Source: Acidipropionibacterium timonense
Lineage (GTDB): Bacteria; Actinomycetota; Actinomycetes; Propionibacteriales; Propionibacteriaceae
Assembly: GCF_900605005.1 (NCBI RefSeq)
Contig: NZ_LR027558.1
Span: 1-64,000 of the forward strand
DNA length: 64,000 nucleotides
Reading direction: 5' to 3'
The position numbers and the translations under genes are program-made. Below are positions 42,449 to 51,017 of this stretch, one piece after another. The notes under the pieces are model-generated. The model did no database searches, was not told the origin of the DNA, and saw nothing but the letters and a program-made list of their open reading frames with translations. Numbering within the stretch: position 1 is the first letter of the stretch; every line of letters begins with the position of its first letter.

Positions 42449-43782
42449 CCGCCACCGCAGCACCCGTGTCCACCACCGCCGCCCGCGCGGCGGCCCCCCA
42501 CGTCGTCGTCATCGGGGCCGGTCTGGCCGGCCTCGTCACCGCCCTGCGGCTGCGTCGCGACGGAGCCCGCGTCACCCTGGTGACCAAGGGAGTCGGCGGC
42601 ATCCAGCTCGGCCAGGGCACCGTCGACCTCTTCGGGTACAGCCCCGAGCGCGTCGACCGGCCCTACGAGGCCATCGAGGCCTACGCCGCCACCCACCCCG
42701 AGCACCCCTACGCCAGGATCGGGGTCGACGCCGTCCGCGAGGGCGTCCGGTTCCTCCAGGAGGTCGCCGGGGAGGACCTCGTCGGCGGCACCGGCGAGGC
42801 CAACGTCCTCCTGCCGACCGCAGTGGGTGCAGCCCGCCCGACCGCGCTGGTGCCCGCGTCGATGAGGGCCGGTGCCCTCGTCGACGGCGCCCGGATCGTC
42901 ATCATCGGCGTCGCCCAGTACAAGGACTTCCACCCCGCCCTCATCGCCCAGAACCTCGAGCGCACCACCCTGCCGGGAGGCGGGCACGTCGCTGCCCGGG
43001 CGGTCATGGTCGACTTCGAGCCGCGCGAGGGCGAGTTCGACGCCACCGGGCTGACCTTGGCCCGATCCCTCGACGACCCCGCCACCCGGCGGACCTTCCT
43101 CGAGGGCCTCAAGGGTTTCGTCAACCCCGGCGAGGTCGTCGGTCTGCCCGCGGTCCTCGGCATCGACCACCACGACGAGGTCCTCGCGGACGCCCGCCGC
43201 ATCCTCGGCGCCGAGGTCTTCGAGATCGCCTCGCTGCCGCCCTGCGTGCCGGGTATGAGGCTCAACAACCTCCTCGTCAAGGCCGTCAAGGACGCCCGGG
43301 TCGACTTCATGCTCGGCTCCAAGGTCGTCGGGTCGACGGTCGGTGAGGACGGCCGCCTCGAGTCGGTCACCGTCCACACGACCGGCCATCCGCGCACCCT
43401 CAAGGCCGACGCCTTCGTCCTGGCCGGCGGCGGGTTCGAGTCCGGGGCCCTGCGACTGGACTCCCACGGACACGTCCACGAGACGATCCTCGACCTGCCG
43501 GTGAGGCTGCCCGACGGCGTCGACGAGGACCACCTCGTCCACGGGGAGTACTGGGGACCGGCACAGCCGCTCTTCCTCGTCGGCGTCGACGTCGACGAGG
43601 ACATGCGGGTGGTGTCCGAGGGCCGGCCCGTCCACGCCAACGTCCACGCCGCCGGAGGGGTCATCGCCGGGGCGACACGCTGGCAGGAGAAGACCGGGGA
43701 GGGCATCGCGCTCGGGTCGGCCGTCAAGGCCGCCGACGCCATCGCCGCCTCCCTGGGCGTCAACGCTGCGGAGAGGAACTGA
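42445..43782 (+). CDS. glpB: Anaerobic glycerol-3-phosphate dehydrogenase subunit B
   Basis: The 445-residue FAD/NAD-binding protein has the N-terminal dinucleotide motif VVIGAGLAGLVTALRLRRDGA at about residues 20-40 and a C-terminal FAD segment AAGGVIAGATRW. It links the GlpA dehydrogenase to membrane-bound GlpC. Its GTG start overlaps the glpA stop by four bases. Confidence 0.95.
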   Translation: MTATAAPVSTTAARAAAPHVVVIGAGLAGLVTALRLRRDGARVTLVTKGVGGIQLGQGTVDLFGYSPERVDRPYEAIEAYAATHPEHPYARIGVDAVREGVRFLQEVAGEDLVGGTGEANVLLPTAVGAARPTALVPASMRAGALVDGARIVIIGVAQYKDFHPALIAQNLERTTLPGGGHVAARAVMVDFEPREGEFDATGLTLARSLDDPATRRTFLEGLKGFVNPGEVVGLPAVLGIDHHDEVLADARRILGAEVFEIASLPPCVPGMRLNNLLVKAVKDARVDFMLGSKVVGSTVGEDGRLESVTVHTTGHPRTLKADAFVLAGGGFESGALRLDSHGHVHETILDLPVRLPDGVDEDHLVHGEYWGPAQPLFLVGVDVDEDMRVVSEGRPVHANVHAAGGVIAGATRWQEKTGEGIALGSAVKAADAIAASLGVNAAERN

Positions 43783-43784
43783 CC

Positions 43785-45035
43785 ATGGGTGTCATCGAGG
43801 AGACCTTCGCCGGGCACGAGGCCTCGCGTGCGTCACTGGACGCGTGCGTCAAGTGCACGATCTGCGAGACGATGTGTCCGGTCGCCAAGGCGACGCCGCT
43901 CTACACCGGGCCCAAGTACAACGGGCCCCAGGGCGAGCGATTCCGTGACGGCGCGTCCGTCGACCACTCCCTCGAGTGGTGCAACTTCTGTGGCATCTGC
44001 ACCCTGCACTGCCCGCAGGGGGTGAAGATCGCTGAGCTCAACGAGCAGGCTGCCGCCGTGATGAAGCACCAGAACGGGGTGCCGTTGCGTGACCGCCTCA
44101 TCCCGCTGACGACCCTCGAGGGCAAGGTGCTCTCGCCCATCGCCCCGCTGGCGAACTGGGGCCTGAGGCAGCGTCCTATCCGGATCGCCATCGAGAAGGT
44201 CATCAAGGTGCACCGGGACGCCCCGATGCCGACCGCGCACACCGAGACCCTCGCCAAGTGGATGCGCCACCACAAGCCCGCCAAGCCTGCCACCAGGGGA
44301 CCGGTCATCTTCTTCCAGGGATGTGCCGGAGGCTACTTCGAGACCGAGACCTCGAAGAAGTCCATCGAGGTGCTCGAGCACCTCGGCTACGAGGTGCACG
44401 TGCCCAAGCAGGGTTGTTGCGGCCTGGCCCAGCAGTCCAACGGGCTGTTCGAGGAGTCCACGAAGACCCTCCTCGACGTCTGCGACAAGATCATCGCCCA
44501 GGGCAAGGGGTTGCCGGTGGTGTCCTCCTCCGGCTCGTGCATCGGCATGATCAAGCACGAGGCGCACGAGATCATGGGGGTCGACGACCCGCGTCTGCAC
44601 GACGTGTCGGTGCGCTCCTACGACTTCTGCGAGTTCCTCATGGAGGAGTACCGCAACGGCGAGCTCGACGCCTCGCAGTTCCAGCCCCTCGAGCTCACGG
44701 TGCCGTACCACCAGCCCTGCCAGGTCAAGAGCCAGGGCATGGGGTTCCCGGCGGTGCAGCTCATGGAGCTCATCCCCGGGGTCAAGGTGCTCGAGTCGAA
44801 CGAGCCCTGCTGCGGCATCACCGGCACCTACGGCCTCAAGGCCGAGCGCTACGAGGTGGCGCAGAGGATCGGCGCCAAGGTCTTCGAGCACATGCGCGAG
44901 CACAACGAGGGGGTCGGGGTGTGTGACACCGAGACCTGTCGTTGGCAGATCGCCAAGTCCTCGGGAGTGAAGATCGTCCACCCGGTGTGGCTGCTGCACC
45001 AGTCGCTCGGGCTGTCGACCGACCTTCTCGACTGA
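43785..45035 (+). CDS. glpC: Anaerobic glycerol-3-phosphate dehydrogenase subunit C
   Basis: The 416-residue iron-sulfur subunit binds two [4Fe-4S] clusters through Cys21/24/27/31 and Cys66/69/72/76, and two CCG (cysteine-rich) domains follow, seen in CCGLAQQSNGLFEES and CCGITGTYGLK. It anchors GlpAB to the membrane and delivers electrons to menaquinone. It starts 2 bases after the glpB stop. A terminator follows at 45092-45115. Confidence 0.96.
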   Translation: MGVIEETFAGHEASRASLDACVKCTICETMCPVAKATPLYTGPKYNGPQGERFRDGASVDHSLEWCNFCGICTLHCPQGVKIAELNEQAAAVMKHQNGVPLRDRLIPLTTLEGKVLSPIAPLANWGLRQRPIRIAIEKVIKVHRDAPMPTAHTETLAKWMRHHKPAKPATRGPVIFFQGCAGGYFETETSKKSIEVLEHLGYEVHVPKQGCCGLAQQSNGLFEESTKTLLDVCDKIIAQGKGLPVVSSSGSCIGMIKHEAHEIMGVDDPRLHDVSVRSYDFCEFLMEEYRNGELDASQFQPLELTVPYHQPCQVKSQGMGFPAVQLMELIPGVKVLESNEPCCGITGTYGLKAERYEVAQRIGAKVFEHMREHNEGVGVCDTETCRWQIAKSSGVKIVHPVWLLHQSLGLSTDLLD

Positions 45036-45091
45036 GTCACCGGACCAGGCCGGGGTCTGCTGTGGGGGCGGGCCCCGGCCGCTGTGTGTCC

Positions 45092-45115
45092 GGGTGCCCT
45101 CCTTGGCGGGCACCC
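45092..45115 (+). terminator. Hairpin terminator of glpABC
   Basis: GGGTGCCC and GGGCACCC form a perfect 8-bp stem around an 8-base loop, 57 bases beyond the glpC stop. Confidence 0.7.
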
Positions 45116-45166
45116 CTCCGTGGCGGCTGCCGGCGGGGGAGTGGGTGGATTTCTGACCTGGGGGCT

Positions 45167-45186
45167 CGTGAAACGCGCTTTTCACG
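45167..45186 (-). terminator. Hairpin downstream of the dapC-like gene
   Basis: CGTGAAA and TTTCACG form a 7-bp stem with a 6-base loop, about 20 bases beyond the stop of the minus-strand aminotransferase gene. Confidence 0.55.
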
Positions 45187-45206
45187 TCCCGATCGGCCGT
45201 TCGGCG

Positions 45207-46463
45207 TCAGGAGTCCACTCGCGCCCGGGTCCGGGTGCCCAACTGGCGCAACCGCTCGGCGGCCTCCCGGGTCACCGAGGCCGACTTGCACTGGGCGAAC
45301 CGCACGAGCCCGCGCATCTGCGGGTTGACCAGGGTGAACGCCTGGACCGGGATGGCGACGACGCCGATCTCCCGCGCCATGTCCAGGCAGAACTCGAGCC
45401 CGTCCCGTCCGCCAGGGGGAGCGGCCACGGTGAAGTAGCCGGCGTCGGGGACGATGACCTCGAACCCGGCCTCACCCAGGGCGGCGACGATGAGGTCCCG
45501 GCGCTCCCGCAGGCCGTCACGCTGGGCCCGGAAGAAGGCGTCCGGCAGTCGCAGTCCCGCCGCGACGCCGTACTGGAAGGGAGCCCCGCCGGCGAAGGTG
45601 AGGTACTGCTTGACGGTGCGCACCGCCTCGATGAGCCTGGGCGAACCGGTGGCCCAACCGATCTTCCAGCCGGTCACCGAGAAGGTCTTGGCCGCCGAGG
45701 AGATCGTCATGACGGCGTCCTCGGCGCCGTCGAGGGTCGACATCGAGGTCGGCGCGGTGTTGAACCACAGGTGCTCGTAGACCTCGTCGGACAGGACGAC
45801 GGCGCGGTGCCGCACGGCGATGTCGACGATGCCCTGGAGGGTTCGGCGGTCCAGGACGGTGCCGGTGGGGTTGTGCGGGGAGTTGACGATGACCGCTCGG
45901 GTGCGCGGGCCGAAGGCGGCGTCGAGCTCGTCGAGGTCGAGGGCGAAGCGACGTCCTGCCACGCCATTGGCACCGTCCTGGAGCCGCAGCGGGACGCACA
46001 CCTGACGTGCCCCGGCCAGCCCGATGATCGCGGCGTAGGCGTCGTAGAAGGGGTCGATGGTGACGACCTCGTCGCCCGCCTCGAGCAGCGCCAGGAGGGA
46101 CGCCGCCATGGCCTCGGTGGCACCCATCGTCACCTGGACCTGGCTGTCGGGGTCGATGGTGCGCCCGTGGAACCGCTGCTCGTGCTCGGCGATGGCCTGA
46201 CGCAGGATCGGGACCCCGGCCAGTGGCGGGTACTGGTTGTGTCCGGCCTCGATGGCCTCCGTCGCGGCCCGGTGCACCTCGGCGGGGCCGGGGTCGTCCG
46301 GGAACCCCTGCCCGAGGTTGAGGGCCCCGGTCGACGCCGCCAGGGCGCTCATCCGGGTGAAGATCGTCGGGACGACCGAGCCCGACTCGTCGAGCAGTCC
46401 GGCCGCTCGAGCCGTGCGCAGCCAGGATCCGGGAGGGGTCTCGTGCATCTGGGTCACGCTCAC
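45207..46463 (-). CDS. dapC: Class I/II PLP aminotransferase, N-succinyldiaminopimelate aminotransferase-like
   Basis: The 418-residue fold type I aminotransferase closely follows the pattern of mycobacterial DapC: MSALAASTGALNLGQGFPD near residue 37, NSPHNPTGTV near 190, and the PLP lysine in SSAAKTFSVTGWKIGW near 250. DapC makes N-succinyl-LL-diaminopimelate for lysine and peptidoglycan synthesis. Methionine or kynurenine aminotransferase (YbdL type) is an alternative. GAGGTG lies ahead of the GTG at 46463; a GTG at 46457 is also possible. Confidence 0.82.
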   Translation of the reverse strand: MSVTQMHETPPGSWLRTARAAGLLDESGSVVPTIFTRMSALAASTGALNLGQGFPDDPGPAEVHRAATEAIEAGHNQYPPLAGVPILRQAIAEHEQRFHGRTIDPDSQVQVTMGATEAMAASLLALLEAGDEVVTIDPFYDAYAAIIGLAGARQVCVPLRLQDGANGVAGRRFALDLDELDAAFGPRTRAVIVNSPHNPTGTVLDRRTLQGIVDIAVRHRAVVLSDEVYEHLWFNTAPTSMSTLDGAEDAVMTISSAAKTFSVTGWKIGWATGSPRLIEAVRTVKQYLTFAGGAPFQYGVAAGLRLPDAFFRAQRDGLRERRDLIVAALGEAGFEVIVPDAGYFTVAAPPGGRDGLEFCLDMAREIGVVAIPVQAFTLVNPQMRGLVRFAQCKSASVTREAAERLRQLGTRTRARVDS

Positions 46464-46541
46464 AGTCTGGCACCTCGTTCTGGCAGGTGGAACGGGCCCG
46501 GGTCGGTCGGCGACGTGCGGAGGGGTGCGCGGAGGGGGAAC

Positions 46542-47216
46542 GCAGCCCGGTTCCCGGTCGAGTTGGCCTGGACCATCGACTCCTGCGAGGTCGGCGAGAT
46601 CGTCGCGCAGACCTTCAACGCCGCCTCGGTGTCCGTCCTCGTCGAGGGCGTCCCGGCCCACCCCATGTCGGCCAAGGGCGTGCTCGTCAACCCGGTGCTC
46701 GTCGCCCACGACCTCATCGCCGAGTTCGACCACACCCAGACCCCCGAGTGCACCGACGGCACCGATGGGTTCATCTGGGTCACCGACGTCGTCGCCAACG
46801 AGTCCCGGGCCCGGGTCGACATCGTCATTCGCGACCATGACCTGGCCCGCTTCGAGGAGCGCAAGGAGACGGTCCGTCAGGCGGCGCAGGTGGCGCGCGA
46901 GCGGCACCCGCGCGCCAAGGTCGAGGTGACGGTCGAGGATGTCTACGGCAACATCGCCGACGCCGTGACGGCGGACAATCGTGCCGGGGTCGACCTGCTC
47001 TTCACCGCCATGGACAACCTCGGCATCACCCCTCGTCCCACCGTGATGCGTGGCGGCACCGACGGGTCCTGGCTGTCACGTCAGGGCATCCTCACCCCGA
47101 ACTTCTTCACCGGCGGGATGAACTTCCACAGCTCGGCGGAGTTCCTGCCCCTGGGCTCCTTCCAGGCCAGCCACGACATGGTCCTCGAGCTGGTGCGGTT
47201 GGTCGCACTGGGCTGA
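46542..47216 (+). pseudogene. pepT: 5'-truncated peptidase T (pepT) remnant
   Basis: The 224 codons to the stop at 47216 match the C-terminal half of PepT tripeptidases in order: AWTIDSCEVGEIVAQTFNAAS, HPMSAKGVLVNPVLVAHDL, IRDHDLARFEERK, VMRGGTDGSWLS and the final FFTGGMNFHSSAEF. Full PepT is about 410 residues. The N-terminal half, with the first metal ligands and the catalytic residues, is absent, and nothing resembling it lies upstream. The frame is open without stops, and a GTG at 46515 could start it, so a shortened product is possible but should not be an active peptidase. Deletion of the 5' half beside dapC is the simplest explanation. Confidence 0.82.
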
Positions 47217-47260
47217 GGGGGCATCGCCGGGGCTCCGGGGAGGGGCGCCGGCCCAGAGGT

Positions 47261-47335
47261 GTCAGGGGAATCCCCCCCAGCGCGGGTTCGTTCCTCTCCA
47301 GGGGAACATGTCGTCGCTGGGGGGATTCTCCTGAC
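47261..47335. repeat. Copy B of the 75-bp palindromic element
   Basis: Outer arms of about 20 bases (GTCAGGGGAATCCCCCC and onward) pair with the right end, and the centre contains TCCAGGGGAACATG. It is close to the reverse complement of copy C (roughly 65 of 75 positions by eye) and lies 26 bases beyond the glycosyltransferase stop. Confidence 0.8.
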
Positions 47336-47361
47336 GCTGCGGGCACCGGGCGAGGGTCGTG

Positions 47362-48531
47362 TCAGCGGTAGAGGGCCTTGTCGAGCACCTTCTCGAGCCG
47401 GTCGACCGAGGCCTGGAGGCTGTAGCTGGTCGCCATGAGTTCGTGGGCGCGCGCGTGCCAGCGGGCCATGGTGGCCTCGTCGGCGTCACGGACCCGTTCG
47501 ATCCCGGTGACGAGCTGCTCGGGGTCGACACAGGCCCCCACCTCGTCGTCGCTGACGACGTCGCGGATGGGCACCTTGGCGTTCGAGACGACGGCGAGCC
47601 CGGCAGCCATGTAGTCGTACAGCTTGTTGGGGCTCATCCCCTTGTCGAAGACCGCCTGGGGGGACACCGTGTGCAGGCCGACGTCGCAGGCCTTGAGGAT
47701 CCGGACGAGCTCGGACTTGGGCACCTGGTCGTGGAAGGTGACGTTGGACAGACCCCGGCGGGCCACCTCGTCGACGGCCCACTGCTTGCGGGCCCCGGCG
47801 CCGACGAGAAGGAAGTTGACGTCGGGAAGCTGCTGTGCGGCGTCGACGATGAGGTCGAGCCCGACATAGTTGGCATGCGTGCCGGAGAAGACCGCGGTGA
47901 AGCCCTCGATGCCGTACTGGCGGCGCAGTTCCTCACGCGACTCGGCCACCTCGTACTCGGCCAGGTCTGCCCCGTTCGGCACGACGTTGACCTTGTCGAC
48001 ATTGATGCCGAGCTCGCGGAAGTGGTCCTCCCACCCCTTGGTGACGACGACGATCTGACGGGCATGCGCGTAGATGGTCCGCTCGAGCATGACGAGCACC
48101 CGGTGCAGGGTGGACCCCTCCGTGAGGGCCCCGCCGGAGACAAGGGACTCGGGCCACAGATCGCGGACCTCGACGACGAAGGGCTTGCGGCGTACCGCGG
48201 CGACCGCCATCGCGGCGGCCGGGGCGAGGATCTGCGGCGAGGAGGCGAAGATGACGTCGGCCGGACGCACGAGCGCCCGGGCACCTGCACCGGCGGCGAA
48301 GACCAGCCAGCCGAGCACCCGCTTGGCCCCGTTGCCCTCGTAGGAGGGGATGTGGACGAGGGTGTACCGGGGATCCTCGACGCTCATCCGCTCGCCGGAG
48401 GTGTGGTTGATGTCGGCGGCGAAGAAGTGCGGGGTCCAGCCCTTGAGGCGGCTGAACATGTCGAAGTTGCGGGTGATGCCGCCCGATCCCGGGGGGAACG
48501 CGTAGTGGTTGATGACCGTGACGCGGCGCAT
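47362..48531 (-). CDS. GT4-family glycosyltransferase
   Basis: The 389-residue protein has the GT-B fold pattern: an N-terminal acceptor domain with PPGSGGITRNFDMFSRL, a middle VVPNGADLAEYE, and a C-terminal donor-binding domain with FSGTHANYVGLDLIV and the EX7E-like region DKGMSPNKLYDYMAAGLAVVS. It probably transfers a nucleotide-activated sugar to a cell-surface glycan; donor and acceptor are unknown. GGAG precedes the ATG at 48531. It is a single gene flanked by inverted copies of the palindromic element, with no other glycan genes beside it. Confidence 0.88.
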   Translation of the reverse strand: MRRVTVINHYAFPPGSGGITRNFDMFSRLKGWTPHFFAADINHTSGERMSVEDPRYTLVHIPSYEGNGAKRVLGWLVFAAGAGARALVRPADVIFASSPQILAPAAAMAVAAVRRKPFVVEVRDLWPESLVSGGALTEGSTLHRVLVMLERTIYAHARQIVVVTKGWEDHFRELGINVDKVNVVPNGADLAEYEVAESREELRRQYGIEGFTAVFSGTHANYVGLDLIVDAAQQLPDVNFLLVGAGARKQWAVDEVARRGLSNVTFHDQVPKSELVRILKACDVGLHTVSPQAVFDKGMSPNKLYDYMAAGLAVVSNAKVPIRDVVSDDEVGACVDPEQLVTGIERVRDADEATMARWHARAHELMATSYSLQASVDRLEKVLDKALYR

Positions 48532-48600
48532 GAGGGCTCCTTCGGGTGGACGACGGGCCCAGCCTACCGAGGTGGCCGGGACGCGTGCCGGCCGACGTGT

Positions 48601-48674
48601 GTCAGGAAAATCCCCCCAGCGATGACATGTTCCCCTGGCGGGGAACGAACCCGCACTGAGGGGCATTTCCTGAC
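48601..48674. repeat. Copy C of the 75-bp palindromic element, inverted relative to copy B
   Basis: The sequence begins GTCAGGAAAATCCCCCCAGC and ends with a near-complementary arm; the core has TTCCCCTGGCGGGGAAC. Together with copy B it brackets the glycosyltransferase gene, 1,265 bases apart, in opposite orientations. Confidence 0.8.
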
Positions 48675-48689
48675 ATCGCGGTCCCGAGC

Positions 48690-49727
48690 TCAGTCGAGGA
48701 CGACGACGTCGGGGGTGGCCGTGGTGGCCCGCATCGTCACCTCGACCTCGTCCCCGACCGTGACCGGGGTCTCCGCCGGCACCCACACCAGGCTCGACTG
48801 CATGTGCGGGGGCTCGACGAAGAGGCGCTTGCGTCCGGCCACGGTGAACGGTGACACAGCAACCTTGGAGGCCTTGAGGAACCCGTCGGCGAAGGCCACG
48901 AGCTGCTGCTTCATCGACGCGCCGGCGGTCGGGGCGCTCAGGGCGACCCCGTGCGAGGTTCCCCCGTCGACGACGACGACGAGGCCGCCCCGCAGGTCCT
49001 GCACCCGACGCTGCCAGTACCCGACCCGGTCGCCGAAGGCCACCTCGTGCACGTCGAGGACGGTCGCGGTGTACCGCACCGCCCCGGGTTCGCCGAGCCA
49101 CAGCTCGGTGCCCACCCGGTGCCGCACCGGCACGGGAACCCGATGCCTCAGCACGGCGAGCTCGTCGGCGCCCAAGTGCGAGACCCACAGGGGTGCCGAG
49201 CACGCCGAGAGGGCCGCGTCGGCCAGTTCGGTCGCCTCGTCGAGATGGTCGCCGACCATGGGCAGGTGGATGGTCCACCCCATGATCTGCAGCCCCGTGG
49301 CCGCGTCGACCGCAGCCGCCAACTCGTCACGCCGCAACCCGAACCGCTGCATCGAGGTGAGCACCTCGAGGATGACCCGCGCCCCCGGGTGCGCTGCCGC
49401 GACGGCGCGGGCGTCCGACACCCGCGAGATCGTCGCGATGACCCGCGGGTCGGTGAGGACCTCCTCGGCGACCGGGTCACCCGGCCGCCACGGGGTGAGG
49501 ACGACGACGTCGCCGGCGAACCCGGCCTGCCGCACCACCGTGACCTCGCCGGCGGTGCCGACGGCCAGGGTGTCCAGGCCCATCCGGATGACCTCGGCGG
49601 CCAGTCGACCGCGCCCGAAGCCGTAGCCGTTGCCCTTGACGACGGGGACGAGGTCGGGGTCGGCGGCCGCGACGGCGTCCTGGTGGGCGCGCCACCGGTC
49701 GGCGGCCACATGCATGACGAAGCTCAT
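48690..49727 (-). CDS. Alanine racemase-like fold type III PLP protein
   Basis: The 345-residue protein resembles alanine racemase. The PLP lysine is Lys31 in VVKGNGYGFG, followed by LTSMQRFGL at about 123-131 (TGMxRLG in Alr) and a possible catalytic tyrosine Tyr237 in RVGYW. Similarity of the C-terminal domain to Alr is weak, so another PLP-dependent racemase or an accessory role cannot be excluded. Its ATG overlaps the femX stop by four bases, which ties it to cell-wall peptide synthesis. Confidence 0.75.
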   Translation of the reverse strand: MSFVMHVAADRWRAHQDAVAAADPDLVPVVKGNGYGFGRGRLAAEVIRMGLDTLAVGTAGEVTVVRQAGFAGDVVVLTPWRPGDPVAEEVLTDPRVIATISRVSDARAVAAAHPGARVILEVLTSMQRFGLRRDELAAAVDAATGLQIMGWTIHLPMVGDHLDEATELADAALSACSAPLWVSHLGADELAVLRHRVPVPVRHRVGTELWLGEPGAVRYTATVLDVHEVAFGDRVGYWQRRVQDLRGGLVVVVDGGTSHGVALSAPTAGASMKQQLVAFADGFLKASKVAVSPFTVAGRKRLFVEPPHMQSSLVWVPAETPVTVGDEVEVTMRATTATPDVVVLD

Positions 49728-50893
49728 CGGTTCCTCCGGTTCATGTACAGGTCGAAGGCGGTGTAGAGGACGGGATCGATGACGAGGTCCCACTCGCCGA
49801 TGTAGCTCACGGCCTCACCGCCCGACCCCACCTTGAACTGGATGAGCCCCAGTTCCGGGTCGTCGGCGGCCAGTCCCTCGGTGATGCCACGCAGGTCGTA
49901 GACGTCGGCGTCGACGGCCAGGGAGTCCTGGATCATCCGCCACTGGATGGCGTTCGACCCGCGCACGTCGCGCTTGGCGTTCGTCGAGGCGCCGTAGGAG
50001 TACCAGGTGTGACGCCCCACGTGGACCCAGGTCGTGGCGGCGACGACGTCACCCTCGTGGCGCGCCAGGTACAGGTGCATCCGGTCGGGGTCCTCGCCGT
50101 TGAGGGCGTCCCACATCGTCTCGAAGTACTCGAGCGGGCGGGGGGTGAACCCGTCGCGGGTGGCGGTCTCGAGGTACACCTCGTGGAAGGCGGGCAGGTC
50201 GTCGCGGGTGCCGCGGACCACCTCGACCCCCTTCTTGGCGGCCTTCTTGATGTTGCGCCGCCACAGCTGGTTCATCCCGGCGAGCACCTCGTCGGCGGTG
50301 AGCGGTGTACGGACCCCGCCGACCCAGTGCACCAGGGGCAGCTGGAAGTTGAACTTCGGCTGGCCGGCGGCGAACCCCTCGGCGTCCCTGGGCGGGCGCC
50401 ACCCCAGATGACGCAGCTGGTTGGCCAGGTAGGTGGCACGGCGGTTGGTGACGTCGGCGGGGGCCTGGGACAGGGCGGTGATCCCCTCGTCGGCGATGGC
50501 CTCCTTGATGGTGTCCTTGCGCCACGTCCGGTGGGGCAGCGTCGGGCCGATGCGCAGGGCGAAGGCGCCGCGTCCCTTGACGTGGGCACGTAGCGCGGAG
50601 AGCACCTCGGGCAGGTCGGGGGTCGACCAGTCGAGCACCGGACCCTCGGGCAGGTAGGCCAGGTACCGACGCAGTCGGGGTACCTGGCGGTAGAGGACGA
50701 GTCCGACCCCGATGAGCTCGGAGTCGTCACGGACGACGCCGATCGACTCGCTGCGCCACTCCTTCTTCACCTGGCCCCAGGCGGGGGTCTGCAGGAAGCT
50801 CACCGTTTCGGCGGCGGTCGACCCTGGGGCGGACCAGTCCTCGAGGAAGGCGAGGTGCTGGGCTGCGGAGATCTGGCGTACCTGAATCGTCAC
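49724..50893 (-). CDS. FemAB/FemX-family peptidoglycan aminoacyltransferase
   Basis: The 389-residue protein has the tandem GNAT-fold architecture of Fem transferases, which add amino acids from aminoacyl-tRNA to lipid II side chains. Typical segments are FLQTPAWGQVKKEWR near residue 33, LWRRNIKKAAKKGVEV near 210 and the C-terminal YDLRGI and GLIQFKVGSGGEAV. Attachment of a bridge glycine is plausible for an LL-diaminopimelate actinobacterium, though that is inferred. A TAAGGT -10 box ends 6 bases before the GTG at 50893. Confidence 0.88.
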   Translation of the reverse strand: MTIQVRQISAAQHLAFLEDWSAPGSTAAETVSFLQTPAWGQVKKEWRSESIGVVRDDSELIGVGLVLYRQVPRLRRYLAYLPEGPVLDWSTPDLPEVLSALRAHVKGRGAFALRIGPTLPHRTWRKDTIKEAIADEGITALSQAPADVTNRRATYLANQLRHLGWRPPRDAEGFAAGQPKFNFQLPLVHWVGGVRTPLTADEVLAGMNQLWRRNIKKAAKKGVEVVRGTRDDLPAFHEVYLETATRDGFTPRPLEYFETMWDALNGEDPDRMHLYLARHEGDVVAATTWVHVGRHTWYSYGASTNAKRDVRGSNAIQWRMIQDSLAVDADVYDLRGITEGLAADDPELGLIQFKVGSGGEAVSYIGEWDLVIDPVLYTAFDLYMNRRNR

Positions 50894-51017
50894 GGGACCA
50901 CCTTACGGTGCCGGTGGCGAGCCGGGGCCCGGTGCGGGTGGGGCGCCGATCCTCGGGTCCGCCACTCATGGCCCCGGTGGGGCCGCGGGCAGTGACCAGT
51001 GGCGAGCCGGGGTTGCC

